A stretch of 64,000 nt of DNA from Rhodoferax sp. BAB1 (GTDB lineage: Bacteria; Pseudomonadota; Gammaproteobacteria; Burkholderiales; Burkholderiaceae_C). Below are positions 47,304 to 56,440 of this stretch, piece after piece. Location of the stretch: NCBI RefSeq assembly GCF_013334205.1, contig NZ_CP054424.1:2066001-2130000 (forward strand), in the 5' to 3' direction. A program made the translations under genes and the position numbers. The first letter of the stretch is position 1. The number at the start of each line of letters is the position of its first letter. Under the pieces are notes generated by a model. The model did not search any database. It worked only from the letters and a program-made list of their open reading frames with translations, and was not told the origin of the DNA.

Positions 47304-49088
47304 TCAGAAGGCTTCGAGCGCCAGCGCGGTCACGCTGCCGGCGCCTTCCACGATGCTGTCGCGCATGCCCGGCACCGTGCTCAGGATGTGATCGGCATAA
47401 AAACGCGCCACCGTGATCTTGGACTGCATGAACGCCACGTCCTCGCCCCGGGCCAGTTCGGCCTGCGCCACCAGTAAGGCGCGCGCCAGCTGCCAGCCCG
47501 CCATCAGCTTGCCCGCCAGCATCAGGTAGGGCACGCTGCCGGCGTAGACGGCGTTGGGGTCCTTCTGGGTCGCCATGAAGTCGACCACGTCGATGAAAGC
47601 CAGCCGGGCCGCCGTCAGGCGCTTGGCCACGGCCAGCGCATCGGCGCTGCCGTTCTTCTTCAGTTCGGCTTCGGTGCTTTCGATCTGTTTCGCAATCGCC
47701 TTGGCGGTCTGGCCACCGTCGCGCAGGGTCTTGCGGCCCACGAGGTCATTGGCCTGGATGGCCGTGGTGCCTTCGTAGATGGTCAGGATCTTGGCGTCGC
47801 GGTAATGCTGGGCGGCGCCGGTTTCCTCGATGAAACCCATGCCGCCATGCACCTGCACGCCCAGGCTGGTGACTTCCAGACTCATCTCGGTGCTGTAACC
47901 CTTGACCAGGGGCACCATGAATTCGTAGAAGGCCTGGTGGGTCTTGCGCGCCTCGGCATCGGGGTGGTGATGGGCAGCATCGTAGGCCGCAGCAGCCACG
48001 GAAGCCATGGAACGGCAACCCTCGATGTAGGCACGCATGGTCATGAGCATGCGGCGTACATCGGGGTGGTGGATGATGGGCGCGCTGGTCTTGAGCGAGC
48101 CGTCGACCGGACGGCTCTGCACACGGTCACGTGCGTAGCCCACGGCCTGCTGGTAGGCGCGCTCGGCCACGGCGATGCCCTGCATACCCACGGCGTAGCG
48201 CGCGGCGTTCATCATGATGAACATGTACTCGAGACCACGGTTCTCCTGGCCCACGAGATAGCCCACGGCACCACCATGGTCGCCATACTGCAGCACGGCG
48301 GTCGGGCTGGCCTTGATGCCCAGCTTGTGCTCGATGCTCACACAATGCACGTCGTTGCGCGCGCCCAGCGAGCCGTCCTTGTTCACCATGAACTTGGGCA
48401 CGACAAACAGGCTGATGCCTTTGATACCCTCGGGCGCACCGGTCACGCGTGCCAGCACCAGGTGCACGATATTGCCGGCCATGTCGTGCTCGCCGTAGGT
48501 GATGAAGATCTTGGTGCCGAAGACCTTGTAGCTGCCGTCGGGCTGCGGCTCGGCGCGGCTGCGCACCAGGGCCAGATCCGAGCCGGCCTGCGGTTCGGTC
48601 AGGTTCATGGTGCCGGTCCACTCGCCGCTCACCAGCTTTTCCAGGTAGGTAGCCTTGAGTTCATCGCTGCCCGCGGTCAGCAGCGCCTCGATGGCACCGT
48701 CGGTCAGCAGCGGGCACAGGGCAAAGCTCAGGTTGGCGCTGTTGACCATCTCGATACAGGCCGCACCGATGGTCTTGGGCAGGCCCTGGCCGCCGAAGTC
48801 CGCCGGGTGCTGCAGGCCCTGCCAGCCACCTTCGCCAAACTGACGGAAGGCGTCCTTGAAACCCGGCGTGGTGGTGACCTTGCCGTCCTTCCAGCTGGAA
48901 GGGTTCTGGTCCCCGTCCCAGTTCAGCGGAGCCACCACCTGCTCGTTGAACTTGGCCGCCTCTTCGAGCACGGCCTGGGCCGTGTCGTAGCCTGCGTCCT
49001 CAAAGCCCGGCAGCTTCGCGATCTCGTCGATGCGCGCGAGATGCTTGATGTTGAACAGCATGTCCTTGAGGGGGGCGGTGTAGCTCAT
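47304..49088 (-). CDS. acyl-CoA dehydrogenase (long form with C-terminal domain)
   Basis: A 594-residue FAD enzyme with N-terminal, central and C-terminal acyl-CoA dehydrogenase domains plus a C-terminal extension (PF12806 type). NLTEPQAGSDLALVRSRA and the catalytic glutamate in IYEGTTAIQ are present. It is encoded next to etfA and etfB, its electron acceptor, but an intervening terminator suggests separate transcription. It resembles the dehydrogenase of the hydroxycinnamate operon at 35859-37553. It is probably for medium- or long-chain fatty acids. Confidence 0.93.
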   Translation of the reverse strand: MSYTAPLKDMLFNIKHLARIDEIAKLPGFEDAGYDTAQAVLEEAAKFNEQVVAPLNWDGDQNPSSWKDGKVTTTPGFKDAFRQFGEGGWQGLQHPADFGGQGLPKTIGAACIEMVNSANLSFALCPLLTDGAIEALLTAGSDELKATYLEKLVSGEWTGTMNLTEPQAGSDLALVRSRAEPQPDGSYKVFGTKIFITYGEHDMAGNIVHLVLARVTGAPEGIKGISLFVVPKFMVNKDGSLGARNDVHCVSIEHKLGIKASPTAVLQYGDHGGAVGYLVGQENRGLEYMFIMMNAARYAVGMQGIAVAERAYQQAVGYARDRVQSRPVDGSLKTSAPIIHHPDVRRMLMTMRAYIEGCRSMASVAAAAYDAAHHHPDAEARKTHQAFYEFMVPLVKGYSTEMSLEVTSLGVQVHGGMGFIEETGAAQHYRDAKILTIYEGTTAIQANDLVGRKTLRDGGQTAKAIAKQIESTEAELKKNGSADALAVAKRLTAARLAFIDVVDFMATQKDPNAVYAGSVPYLMLAGKLMAGWQLARALLVAQAELARGEDVAFMQSKITVARFYADHILSTVPGMRDSIVEGAGSVTALALEAF

Positions 49089-49115
49089 GGAAGACTCCAG
49101 GGACGAATCAGGTAC

Positions 49116-49145
49116 AAAAAAAGGGCGTCACGCTGTGACGCCCTT
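49116..49145 (-). terminator. rho-independent terminator after etfA
   Basis: On the minus strand AAGGGCGTCAC-AGC-GTGACGCCCTT is followed by a T-run (seven A residues on the plus strand), 11 bp after the etfA stop. It separates etfBA from the acyl-CoA dehydrogenase gene. Confidence 0.9.
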
Positions 49146-49156
49146 GGTTCAGCAGA

Positions 49157-50089
49157 TCAAAGGGCCTTGACCAGCTCGGGCACGGCCGTGAACAGATCGG
49201 CTTCCAGGCCGTAGTCGGCGACGGAGAAGATCGGGGCCTCGGGGTCCTTGTTGATGGCCACGATGACCTTGCTGTCCTTCATGCCAGCCAGGTGCTGGAT
49301 GGCGCCCGAGATGCCGGCGGCGATGTAGAGCTGCGGCGCGACGATCTTGCCGGTCTGGCCGACCTGCAGGTCGTTGGGCGCGTAACCCGCGTCCACCGCG
49401 GCGCGGCTGGCGCCGATGGCGGCGCCCAGCTTGTCGGCCAGCGGGGTCATGACCTCGTTGAACTTCTCGCTCGAGCCCAGGGCACGTCCGCCGGAGACGA
49501 TGATCTTGGCGGCGGTCAGTTCGGGGCGGTCGTTCTTGGCGATCTCGGAACCGACAAAACTGCTCTTGCCGCTGTCGGCGGCGGCCGCAGCGGTTTCCAC
49601 CGCAGCGCTGCCGCCGGTGGCGGCCGCAGCGTCAAAACCGGTGGTGCGCACGGTGATGACCTTCTTGGCGTCCGTGCTCTGCACGGTGGCGATGGCGTTG
49701 CCGGCGTAGATGGGGCGCTCGAAGGTATCGGCGCTGTCCACCTTGGTGATGTCGGAGATCTGGCCTACGTCCAGCTTGGCGGCTACGCGCGGAGCCACGT
49801 TCTTGCCCGCGGCCGTGGCCGGGAACAGGATGTGGCTGTAGTTGCCGGCAATGGCCAGAACCTGGGCGGCCACGTTCTCGGCCAGGCCGTGGGCGAGCTG
49901 GGCACCGTCTGCGTGGATGACCTTGCTCACACCGGCGATCTGCGCAGCGGCAGCGGCAGCGGCGGCGGCGTTGTGGCCGGCCACCAGCACGTGGACGTCA
50001 CCACCGCAGGCCAGCGCCGCGGTCACGGTGTTGAGGGTGGCGCCCTTGATGGACGCGTTGTCGTGTTCGGCAATAACAAGTGCGGTCAT
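49157..50089 (-). CDS. etfA: electron transfer flavoprotein alpha subunit
   Basis: A 310-residue FAD-binding subunit. The C-terminal FAD domain has [40 protein letters not shown] (in overlapping pieces), typical of EtfA. It accepts electrons from acyl-CoA dehydrogenases and passes them to the membrane quinone pool through ETF-quinone oxidoreductase. Its start directly abuts the etfB stop (50089/50090), so the subunits are coupled. Confidence 0.97.
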   Translation of the reverse strand: MTALVIAEHDNASIKGATLNTVTAALACGGDVHVLVAGHNAAAAAAAAAQIAGVSKVIHADGAQLAHGLAENVAAQVLAIAGNYSHILFPATAAGKNVAPRVAAKLDVGQISDITKVDSADTFERPIYAGNAIATVQSTDAKKVITVRTTGFDAAAATGGSAAVETAAAAADSGKSSFVGSEIAKNDRPELTAAKIIVSGGRALGSSEKFNEVMTPLADKLGAAIGASRAAVDAGYAPNDLQVGQTGKIVAPQLYIAAGISGAIQHLAGMKDSKVIVAINKDPEAPIFSVADYGLEADLFTAVPELVKAL

Positions 50090-50839
50090 TTAGATCACCT
50101 TCGCTTCATTCTTGAGTTTTGCGACCAGGGTGGCGACGTCGGGCACCTTGATACCGGCGCTGCGCTTGGGCGGCTCGCTGACCTTGAGGGTCTTGATGCG
50201 CGGGGCGACGTTGACGCCCAGATCCTCAGGCTTGAGGATGTCGAGCTGCTTCTTCTTGGCCTTCATGATGTTGGGCAGCGTGACGTAACGCGGCTCGTTC
50301 AGGCGCAGGTCGGTGGTGATGACGGCCGGCAGGCTAATGGAGAGTGTCTCCAGGCCGCCGTCCACTTCACGCGTGACCTGGGCCTTGCCATCGGCAACTT
50401 CGACCTTGGAGGCGAAAGTGGCTTGCGGCAGGTCGGCCAGCGCGGCCAACATCTGACCGGTCTGGTTGCAATCGTCGTCGATGGCCTGCTTGCCCAGGAT
50501 GATCAGGCCGGGCTGTTCCTTGTCGACCAGGGCCTTGAGCAGCTTGGCCACGGCCAGGGGTTGCAGTTCCTCGCTGGTCTCGACCAGGATGGCGCGGTCG
50601 GCGCCGATGGCCATGGCCGTGCGCAGGGTTTCCTGGCACTGGGTGACGCCGCAGGAGACGGCGATGACCTCGGTCACCACACCCTTCTCCTTCAGGCGCA
50701 CGGCCTCTTCGACGGCGATCTCGTCAAAGGGGTTCATGCTCATCTTGACGTTCGCAATATCCACACCGGTGTTGTCCGACTTGACACGGACCTTGACGTT
50801 GTAGTCGACCACGCGTTTGACGGGGACGAGGACTTTCAT
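50090..50839 (-). CDS. etfB: electron transfer flavoprotein beta subunit
   Basis: A 249-residue AMP-binding subunit starting [19 protein letters not shown]. The signature [21 protein letters not shown] is that of EtfB. The ATG at 50839 is chosen over one 24 bp upstream because EtfB proteins begin there. The 160-bp region upstream contains a 20-bp perfect palindrome that may control etfBA. Confidence 0.97.
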   Translation of the reverse strand: MKVLVPVKRVVDYNVKVRVKSDNTGVDIANVKMSMNPFDEIAVEEAVRLKEKGVVTEVIAVSCGVTQCQETLRTAMAIGADRAILVETSEELQPLAVAKLLKALVDKEQPGLIILGKQAIDDDCNQTGQMLAALADLPQATFASKVEVADGKAQVTREVDGGLETLSISLPAVITTDLRLNEPRYVTLPNIMKAKKKQLDILKPEDLGVNVAPRIKTLKVSEPPKRSAGIKVPDVATLVAKLKNEAKVI

Positions 50840-50876
50840 GGGAGCCACTCCTGCTGGTTGCAAATTCGTTGCTGGT

Positions 50877-50896
50877 GATTGACGTGCACGTCAATC
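50877..50896. promoter_or_regulatory. 20-bp perfect palindrome upstream of etfBA
   Basis: GATTGACGTG and its exact complement CACGTCAATC are contiguous, 38 bp before the etfB start. Similar ACGT-centred dyads have been described upstream of fatty-acid and branched-chain amino-acid genes in Proteobacteria (LiuR or FadP-type sites). The regulator is inferred, not shown. Confidence 0.6.
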
Positions 50897-50945
50897 GAAG
50901 GATTTTAGGCGCACCCACCTGCAACGATGGGCGCTTGCGCGACAT

Positions 50946-50969
50946 AAAAAAGAACGATCGTGCTTTTTT
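50946..50969. terminator. A/T-flanked hairpin after mscS
   Basis: AAAAAAG and CTTTTTT flank an ACGATCGT core, with one mismatched pair in the stem. It lies 30 bp after the end of the minus-strand mechanosensitive-channel gene. It is probably a weak terminator. Confidence 0.5.
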
Positions 50970-50999
50970 GTGATTATACGCGGAGAAATATGTCGTCTT

Positions 51000-52235
51000 T
51001 CAGGTTTTCATGTGGACGACACGCTGGGGATACGGAATCTCTATCCCCGCCTCGCGCAGGCCCTGCAGGATGGCCTGGTTGATCTCGGACCGCAGGGCCA
51101 GCTGGCCATTCTCCGGATCGCTGATCCAGACCGAAAGGGTGAACTCCAGGCCGTCGGGGCCGAAATTGGCCAGGTGCGCGGCCGGCGCAGGATCCGGCAG
51201 CACCCGGGCGCTGGCACGGGCGGCAGCCACCAGGATTTCCTGCACCTGCTGCACATCGCTGTCGTAACTGACCGAGACGTTGACCGCCACCTGCACCTTG
51301 GGATCGGCCGTGGACAGGTTCTCCACCCGCTGGGTGATGATGAGTTCATTGGGCACCACCGATTCGCGGCCGTTGAGCGCGCGGATCAGGGTGTAGCGTG
51401 TCTTGATGTCGGTCACCACGCCCTCGAAGTTGTCGACCCGCACCACGTCGCCGATGCGCAGCGAGCGCTCCAGCAGGATGACAAAACCGCTGACGTAGTT
51501 GGCCGCCAGCTTCTGCAAGCCGAAACCCAGGCCCACCCCCAGCGCGCCCCCAAGCACCGAGAGGGCCGTCAGATCCACCCCCACGGCCGAGAGCACGAAG
51601 AGCAGGCCCAGCAGCAGCAGGGCGGCGCGAATGGCATTGGCCGCCACCTTGCGCATGGACAGGTCGCCGACGGTCTCGCGCAGGATGCGCTTTTCGATGG
51701 TGGCCGAGATCCACAGCACCACCACCAGCATCAGACCCGAAGACAGGACGCCTTCGAGCAGGGTGCGCACACTGATGCGCGATTTGCCGAAGGCGAAGGA
51801 GATCGAGTCCAGCTCGGCCAGCACGGCCGGCAGCAGGCCGGTGATCCAGAGCACGGCAGCACCCCAGGCCAGCCAGGACACCAGGCTCTCGATCAGCTTG
51901 ACCGCGGACGACTCGGGAAAGGAAGCCCCCAGCACGCGCACGAAGAGGCGAATGGCCGCCAGCGAGGTGAAGATGGGCAGGGCCACCTTGAGCACGGCCA
52001 CCGGCTGGTACAGGGCCACGCCATAGCGCGCGGCATAGATCAGCACCAGGGCCAGCACCGGAAACAACAGGCCGTCGAAGACATGGCGGCCGAACCAGAC
52101 CGAATCGGTCCCGTGCCCGCGGCGCACATAACGCGCCACGACATAGGCCAGGGCCAGGCAGGCCAGCAGCACCACCACTTCGATCCAGACGCGTGCGCTG
52201 CCCAGATCGTGCAGGAGATTTTGGAGTTCGGTCAT
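51000..52235 (-). CDS. MscS-family mechanosensitive channel
   Basis: A 411-residue inner-membrane protein. Several N-terminal spans come first, then the pore helix and beta domain with GALGVGLGFGLQKLAANYVSG in overlapping pieces, LLERSLRIGDVVRV and VVPNELIITQRVENLS. It should open under membrane tension to release solutes in osmotic downshock. It has more spans than E. coli MscS (three), like the YbdG/YjeP-lite group. It is a single gene; the promoter is in the 83 bp shared with the divergent DsrE-like gene. Confidence 0.92.
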   Translation of the reverse strand: MTELQNLLHDLGSARVWIEVVVLLACLALAYVVARYVRRGHGTDSVWFGRHVFDGLLFPVLALVLIYAARYGVALYQPVAVLKVALPIFTSLAAIRLFVRVLGASFPESSAVKLIESLVSWLAWGAAVLWITGLLPAVLAELDSISFAFGKSRISVRTLLEGVLSSGLMLVVVLWISATIEKRILRETVGDLSMRKVAANAIRAALLLLGLLFVLSAVGVDLTALSVLGGALGVGLGFGLQKLAANYVSGFVILLERSLRIGDVVRVDNFEGVVTDIKTRYTLIRALNGRESVVPNELIITQRVENLSTADPKVQVAVNVSVSYDSDVQQVQEILVAAARASARVLPDPAPAAHLANFGPDGLEFTLSVWISDPENGQLALRSEINQAILQGLREAGIEIPYPQRVVHMKT

Positions 52236-52318
52236 GGGAAAGGATTTTCACCGAATTGCGCCGGGAACCCGGCCTCACATCAGCTAATCTATGGTCCAAC
52301 GCACGGAGAATCCCCACC

Positions 52319-52804
52319 ATGTCCCATTCCGCCCCCCTCGCCCGCCGCCAGTTGCTCGGCGCCGTGGCCGCAGCCGCCACGGCCGGCGCCGCGCTCCCGG
52401 TCCAGGCTGCCACAAGCCCAGGCCCGGCCGCCGCTGACGGCCCGCCGCACAAGGTCGTCTACCAGATCAACCGGCACGAACCCGAGTACCAGGAAGCCAT
52501 CCTGAACTCGATCAGTGCCATGCTGAAGAAGTACGTGGACGACGTCACCATTGTCGTCGTGGTCTGGGGCCCGGGCATCCACCTGCTGGCGAAAAAACCC
52601 AAGCGCCCGGTGCCCAAAACCCTGCAGCAGCGCGTGCGCGGCATGAGCGAGTCCTATGGCATCGAGTTCATTGCCTGCGGCAACACCATGCACACCATCG
52701 GCTGGGAGAAAGAAGACATGCTGGACTTCGCCAGGGTCGAAGAGGTCGGCGCGGCCGCCATCATGGAGTTGCAGGAAAAGGGTTACGCCTATATCGCCTG
52801 GTGA
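52319..52804 (+). CDS. Tat-exported DsrE-like protein
   Basis: A 161-residue protein. The N-terminus ARRQLLGAVAAAATAG is a twin-arginine-type signal, so it is probably exported folded. The mature part (HKVVYQINRHEPEYQEAIL, then TIVVVVWGPGIHLLAK and FIACGNTM) resembles the DsrE/DsrF fold, with one conserved cysteine in the IACGNTM loop. Family members take part in sulfur relay in the cytosol; exported ones are of unknown role. It is a single gene, divergent from the channel gene. Confidence 0.78.
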   Translation: MSHSAPLARRQLLGAVAAAATAGAALPVQAATSPGPAAADGPPHKVVYQINRHEPEYQEAILNSISAMLKKYVDDVTIVVVVWGPGIHLLAKKPKRPVPKTLQQRVRGMSESYGIEFIACGNTMHTIGWEKEDMLDFARVEEVGAAAIMELQEKGYAYIAW

Positions 52805-52890
52805 ATGTGGCCCCCACGGTCACTCACTGCGTGTAACTCCCTGGACGTGTCGCCGCGAGACGCGACGCCTCTTCCGCCTGTCCTGCCTCT

Positions 52891-53844
52891 TCAGACGTCC
52901 GCCAGTGCGCGCAAATGCGCTTCCACGCTGCGCCCCAGGGCGCTGAGGTTGTAGCCGCCTTCCAGGCAGGAGACGATGCGCCCCTTGCTGTAACGGCGCG
53001 CCACGTCCTTCATGCGTTCGGTGATCCAGGCGTAATCCGCCTCCACCAGGCCCAGCTGGCCCAGGTCATCCTCGCGGTGCGCATCGAAACCGGCGCTGAT
53101 GAAGATCATCTCGGGCTTGAAGGCTTCCAAACGCGGCATCCACAGCATCTCGATCAGCTCGCGCACCTCCATGCCCTTGGTATAGGCCGGCACCGGTACA
53201 TTCACCATGTTGTCGGTATCCGGCCGCGCGCCGCCGTGCGGATAGAAAGGATGCTGGTAGATGCTCACCATCAGGATGCGCCCGTCGTCGGCCACGATGT
53301 CCTCGGTGCCGTTGCCGTGGTGCACGTCGAAGTCCACGATGGCCACGCGCTTGAGGCCATGGCGCTCCACCGCATACTTGGCCGCCAGCGCCACATTGTT
53401 GATGAAACAGAAACCCATGGCCTTGTCGCGGCAGGCATGGTGGCCCGGCGGTCGGATGGCGCAAAAAGCATTCTCCAGCTCACCGGCCACAACAGCATCG
53501 GTGGCTGCCATCGCGGCCCCGGCGCCGCGCAGGATGGCGTTCCAGGAATTCACGTTCATGGCGGTGTCCGGATCGACGTGGGCGTAACTCGGCCCCCCTG
53601 CCTCCACCTCTTCACGCAAGGATGCGCTGAGGCCGCGCAGCGCAGCAATGTGCATGCGTCCGTGGGCCAATTCCATCTCCTCGACCGAGGCCAGCGGCGC
53701 CTCCAGGCGCGTCAGTGCAAAGTCAAGACCGGACGCCAGCAGGCGGTCCTCGATGGCATCGAGCCGCTCGGGGCACTCGGGATGACCCGACCCCATCTCA
53801 TGCTTGCGGCAATCACGGTGAGTGAAATATCCGGTCTTGCTCAT
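52891..53844 (-). CDS. histone-deacetylase-family amidohydrolase
   Basis: A 317-residue zinc hydrolase of the class II HDAC / acetylpolyamine amidohydrolase group. The catalytic pair is H135-H136 (PPGHHA). The zinc-site region is D171, D173 and H175 (DFDVHHGNGTE), with a later SAGFDAH. HPECPERLDAI at the start is typical. The likely substrate is an acetylated amine or protein lysine. It lies between the DsrE-like gene (convergent) and the divergent moxR gene. Confidence 0.9.
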   Translation of the reverse strand: MSKTGYFTHRDCRKHEMGSGHPECPERLDAIEDRLLASGLDFALTRLEAPLASVEEMELAHGRMHIAALRGLSASLREEVEAGGPSYAHVDPDTAMNVNSWNAILRGAGAAMAATDAVVAGELENAFCAIRPPGHHACRDKAMGFCFINNVALAAKYAVERHGLKRVAIVDFDVHHGNGTEDIVADDGRILMVSIYQHPFYPHGGARPDTDNMVNVPVPAYTKGMEVRELIEMLWMPRLEAFKPEMIFISAGFDAHREDDLGQLGLVEADYAWITERMKDVARRYSKGRIVSCLEGGYNLSALGRSVEAHLRALADV

Positions 53845-53885
53845 GACGGCACCCGTCTCCTGGAAAATTCAGTTATGGTCATGCC

Positions 53886-54806
53886 ATGGATGCACAAGCC
53901 AAACTCAAATTATTGCTGGATCAGCTTAACACGGTGATCGTGGGGAAACCGGCGCAGGTGCAGGATGGCGTGGCCTGTCTGCTGGCCGGCGGCCACCTGC
54001 TGATCGAGGACGCGCCCGGCGTGGGCAAGACCACGCTGGCGCACGCCCTGTCCCGCAGCTTCGGCCTGCAGTTCTCGCGCGTGCAGTTCACCGCCGACCT
54101 GATGCCCAGCGACCTGTCGGGCGTTTCCATCTACGACCGCAACCAGAACGCCTTCGTCTTCCACCCCGGCCCCATCTTCGCGCAGGTGCTGCTGGCCGAC
54201 GAGATCAACCGTGCCAGCCCCAAGGCACAGAGTGCCCTGCTCGAAGCCATGGAGGAAAAGCAGGTCAGCATCGAGGGCGAGACGCGGCCCCTGCCCTCGC
54301 CCTTCTTCGTCATCGCCACGCAGAACCCGCAGGAACAGCTGGGCACCCATCCGCTGCCCGAATCGCAGCTGGACCGCTTCCTCATGCGCATTTCGCTGGG
54401 CTACCCGGACCGCGCTTCCGAACGCGCGCTGCTCTCCGGCAGCGACCGACGCGAGATGGTGGACCGTCTGCCCGGCCTCCTGAGCTCGCAGGAGCTGAAG
54501 ACCCTGCAGCAACAGGTGCAGGCCGTGCACGCCGCGCCGCCCCTGCTGGACTATCTGCAGGACCTGATCGCCGCCACCCGCAACGGCCGCTGGTTCGTGC
54601 AGGGCCTCTCGCCCCGCGCCGGCCTGGCCGTGCTGCGCGCGGCCAAGGCCCAGGCCCTGCTGAGCGGACGCGACTACGTGGCCCCGGACGACCTGCAGGC
54701 CATCCTGCCGCAGACCACGGCCCACCGCCTGGTGCCCGTGGCCAGCGCCGGCCGCGGCCCGCTGGAACAGGTGCGCGCCATGCTGGAAGCCGTGCCCCTG
54801 CCCTGA
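53886..54806 (+). CDS. MoxR-family AAA+ ATPase
   Basis: A 306-residue AAA+ protein with Walker A GVGKTT (45-50), Walker B LLADEINRA (102-110) and a sensor region with TQNPQEQ. MoxR proteins act as chaperones, often with a partner of the DUF58 family encoded next to them, as here (2 bp away). They are linked to envelope integrity and metal-centre assembly. Confidence 0.93.
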   Translation: MDAQAKLKLLLDQLNTVIVGKPAQVQDGVACLLAGGHLLIEDAPGVGKTTLAHALSRSFGLQFSRVQFTADLMPSDLSGVSIYDRNQNAFVFHPGPIFAQVLLADEINRASPKAQSALLEAMEEKQVSIEGETRPLPSPFFVIATQNPQEQLGTHPLPESQLDRFLMRISLGYPDRASERALLSGSDRREMVDRLPGLLSSQELKTLQQQVQAVHAAPPLLDYLQDLIAATRNGRWFVQGLSPRAGLAVLRAAKAQALLSGRDYVAPDDLQAILPQTTAHRLVPVASAGRGPLEQVRAMLEAVPLP

Positions 54807-54808
54807 GC

Positions 54809-55816
54809 GTGCCCGCAGTGACAGATCACGCGCAGCCCCTGCCCAACCCCGTGCTGCGGCCGCTGGCCCATGTGCGCGGGCGCTGGCAACGCTGGTGGCA
54901 GGCCCGTCTGCCCCGCAGCGATACGCTCACGCTGACGCAGCGCAACGTCTACATCCTGCCCACGCGCGCCGGCTTCATGCTGGCCGGCACGCTGCTGCTG
55001 CTGCTGGTGGCCTCGATCAACTACCAGCTCAACCTGGGTTATCTGCTGACCTTCCTGCTCGGCGGCAGCGCCATTGTCAGCACCTACATCTCGCACGGCA
55101 CGCTGCGCGGTCTCACGCTGGTGCTGCACCCGGTCGAAGCCCACCACGCCGACGCGCCCAGCAAGCTGCGCATCAGCCTGCACAACAACCGCGCGGCAGC
55201 GCGCTACGGCATCGGCCTGCGCATCTACGGGGAAGACCCGCACGCGCCCTGGGTCTGGTGCGACGTGCCCGGCCAGGGCAGCACCGACACCGAGCTGGTG
55301 TTGCCCGGCCTGGCGCGCGGCCGGCATGCCGTGCCCATGCTCACGGCCGAAACGCGTTTCCCCCTGGGCATCTTCCGCGTCTGGACGCTGTGGCGCCCGG
55401 CCGCCAGCGTGCTGGTCTACCCGCAGGCCGAAGCCTTGCCGCCCGCACTGCCCGAGGGCCAGGCCCACAGCCACGGCGGCAACGCCGCGCGCCATGTGGC
55501 CAGCAGCGAATTCGACGGCGTGCGCCCCTACCGCCGCGGCGACCCGCTCAAGAGCATCGTCTGGAAAAAAGCCGCCAAGACCGACGAGCTGGTCAGCCGC
55601 GACAGCCTGCAGGCCCAGCACTTCCAGCTCTGGCTGGACCTCTCGAAAACCCAGGGCGCCTCACTGGAACAGCGCCTGTCCCGGCTGTGTGCCTGGGTCC
55701 TGCAGTCGGAGGCGCAGGAGCTGGATTACGGCTTGCGTCTACCCGGGCTGGAATTGCCGCCGGAGCAGGGGGAGATGCACAAGCGGAAGTGTCTGGAAGC
55801 GTTGGCTTTGTACTGA
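54809..55816 (+). CDS. DUF58-domain membrane protein
   Basis: A 335-residue protein starting with GTG 2 bp after the moxR stop. Two close hydrophobic spans (about 53-90) anchor it. The DUF58 core follows in the C-terminal half, with EFDGVRPYRRGDPLKSIVWK as its hallmark. It is the usual partner of MoxR. In related genomes the TgpA-type transglutaminase gene often follows; here it is found 5 kb away on the other strand (see findings). Confidence 0.92.
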   Translation: MPAVTDHAQPLPNPVLRPLAHVRGRWQRWWQARLPRSDTLTLTQRNVYILPTRAGFMLAGTLLLLLVASINYQLNLGYLLTFLLGGSAIVSTYISHGTLRGLTLVLHPVEAHHADAPSKLRISLHNNRAAARYGIGLRIYGEDPHAPWVWCDVPGQGSTDTELVLPGLARGRHAVPMLTAETRFPLGIFRVWTLWRPAASVLVYPQAEALPPALPEGQAHSHGGNAARHVASSEFDGVRPYRRGDPLKSIVWKKAAKTDELVSRDSLQAQHFQLWLDLSKTQGASLEQRLSRLCAWVLQSEAQELDYGLRLPGLELPPEQGEMHKRKCLEALALY

Positions 55817-55849
55817 CTTTTCTGTTCTGCCATATAGCCTGGCAGGCGA

Positions 55850-56386
55850 GGCTTTGCCGGGATGTGCGCCCGGCAGGGCAGCAACTTTCTTTTGCTTCGC
55901 CAAAAGAAAGTCACCAAAGAAAAGGCGAGCCGGGTGCGTCGTCCCTCCGCTACGCTGCGGGCACGCTGCGTTGCTCGGCCAGGGCGGGACACGCAGAAAC
56001 TCGGCTAGCGCCTCAAACATCTGCGCTTCCTTTTCCGCCCCGGCCTGCGCTACTCGCTTCCTCTCACGGCAATGGGAAACCAGATACCAAAACCAAAACC
56101 CACAAGGACGCGCCATGGCGCGTCCTTGTTCGGCTGTTATGTCTTCGGCTGTTGGTTCCCGGCTGTCTGGACCCCCATGCCGTGTGGCAGGGCTGAGCAG
56201 CGCAGCAGCGGGCGGATCAGGGCGGGCGTTGTCTGAGCGCAGCGAGTTTAGCCCGACCCCGACCGATGCGAGCAGCGCAAGGTACCCCGCAGGGGCCCTG
56301 ACTTCGGCTCGCCTTTCTTTTGGGTACTTTGCTTTGGCGAAGCAAAGAAAAGTACCTCGCCCGCCAGGGCGAGACCCGGCAAAGCC
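55850..56386. repeat. intergenic region with two inverted copies of a dispersed repeat
   Basis: The 624-bp gap between the DUF58 gene and comEC has no convincing gene. A left copy of a repeat (55850-55931) and an inverted, imperfect right copy (56306-56386) share GGCTTTGCCGGG, a TTTGCTTCGCCAAA hairpin and AAAGGCGAGCC. The left hairpin has a perfect 11-bp stem, ACTTTCTTTTG-CTTCGC-CAAAAGAAAGT. The inner 370 bp have low-complexity GCG/AGC-rich sequence of the kind found in many Burkholderiales intergenic spaces, and a 28-bp palindrome. Open frames in the region are chance ones. Confidence 0.7.
56102..56129. repeat. 28-bp perfect palindrome
   Basis: ACAAGGACGCGCCA is followed directly by its exact complement, with no loop. 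It lies in the middle of the inverted-repeat region. It may be a protein-binding dyad or the centre of a mobile repeat. Confidence 0.75.
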
Positions 56387-56440
56387 ACGCTTGCTGCAAC
56401 GCAACGTCAAAAGCAACAAGGCACCCATTAGCATGGAGCC

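Noticed and set aside
55817..56440. Possible small genes in the DUF58-comEC gap
   Set aside because: Open frames there are made of repeat sequence, have no ribosome-binding site and show no known domain.
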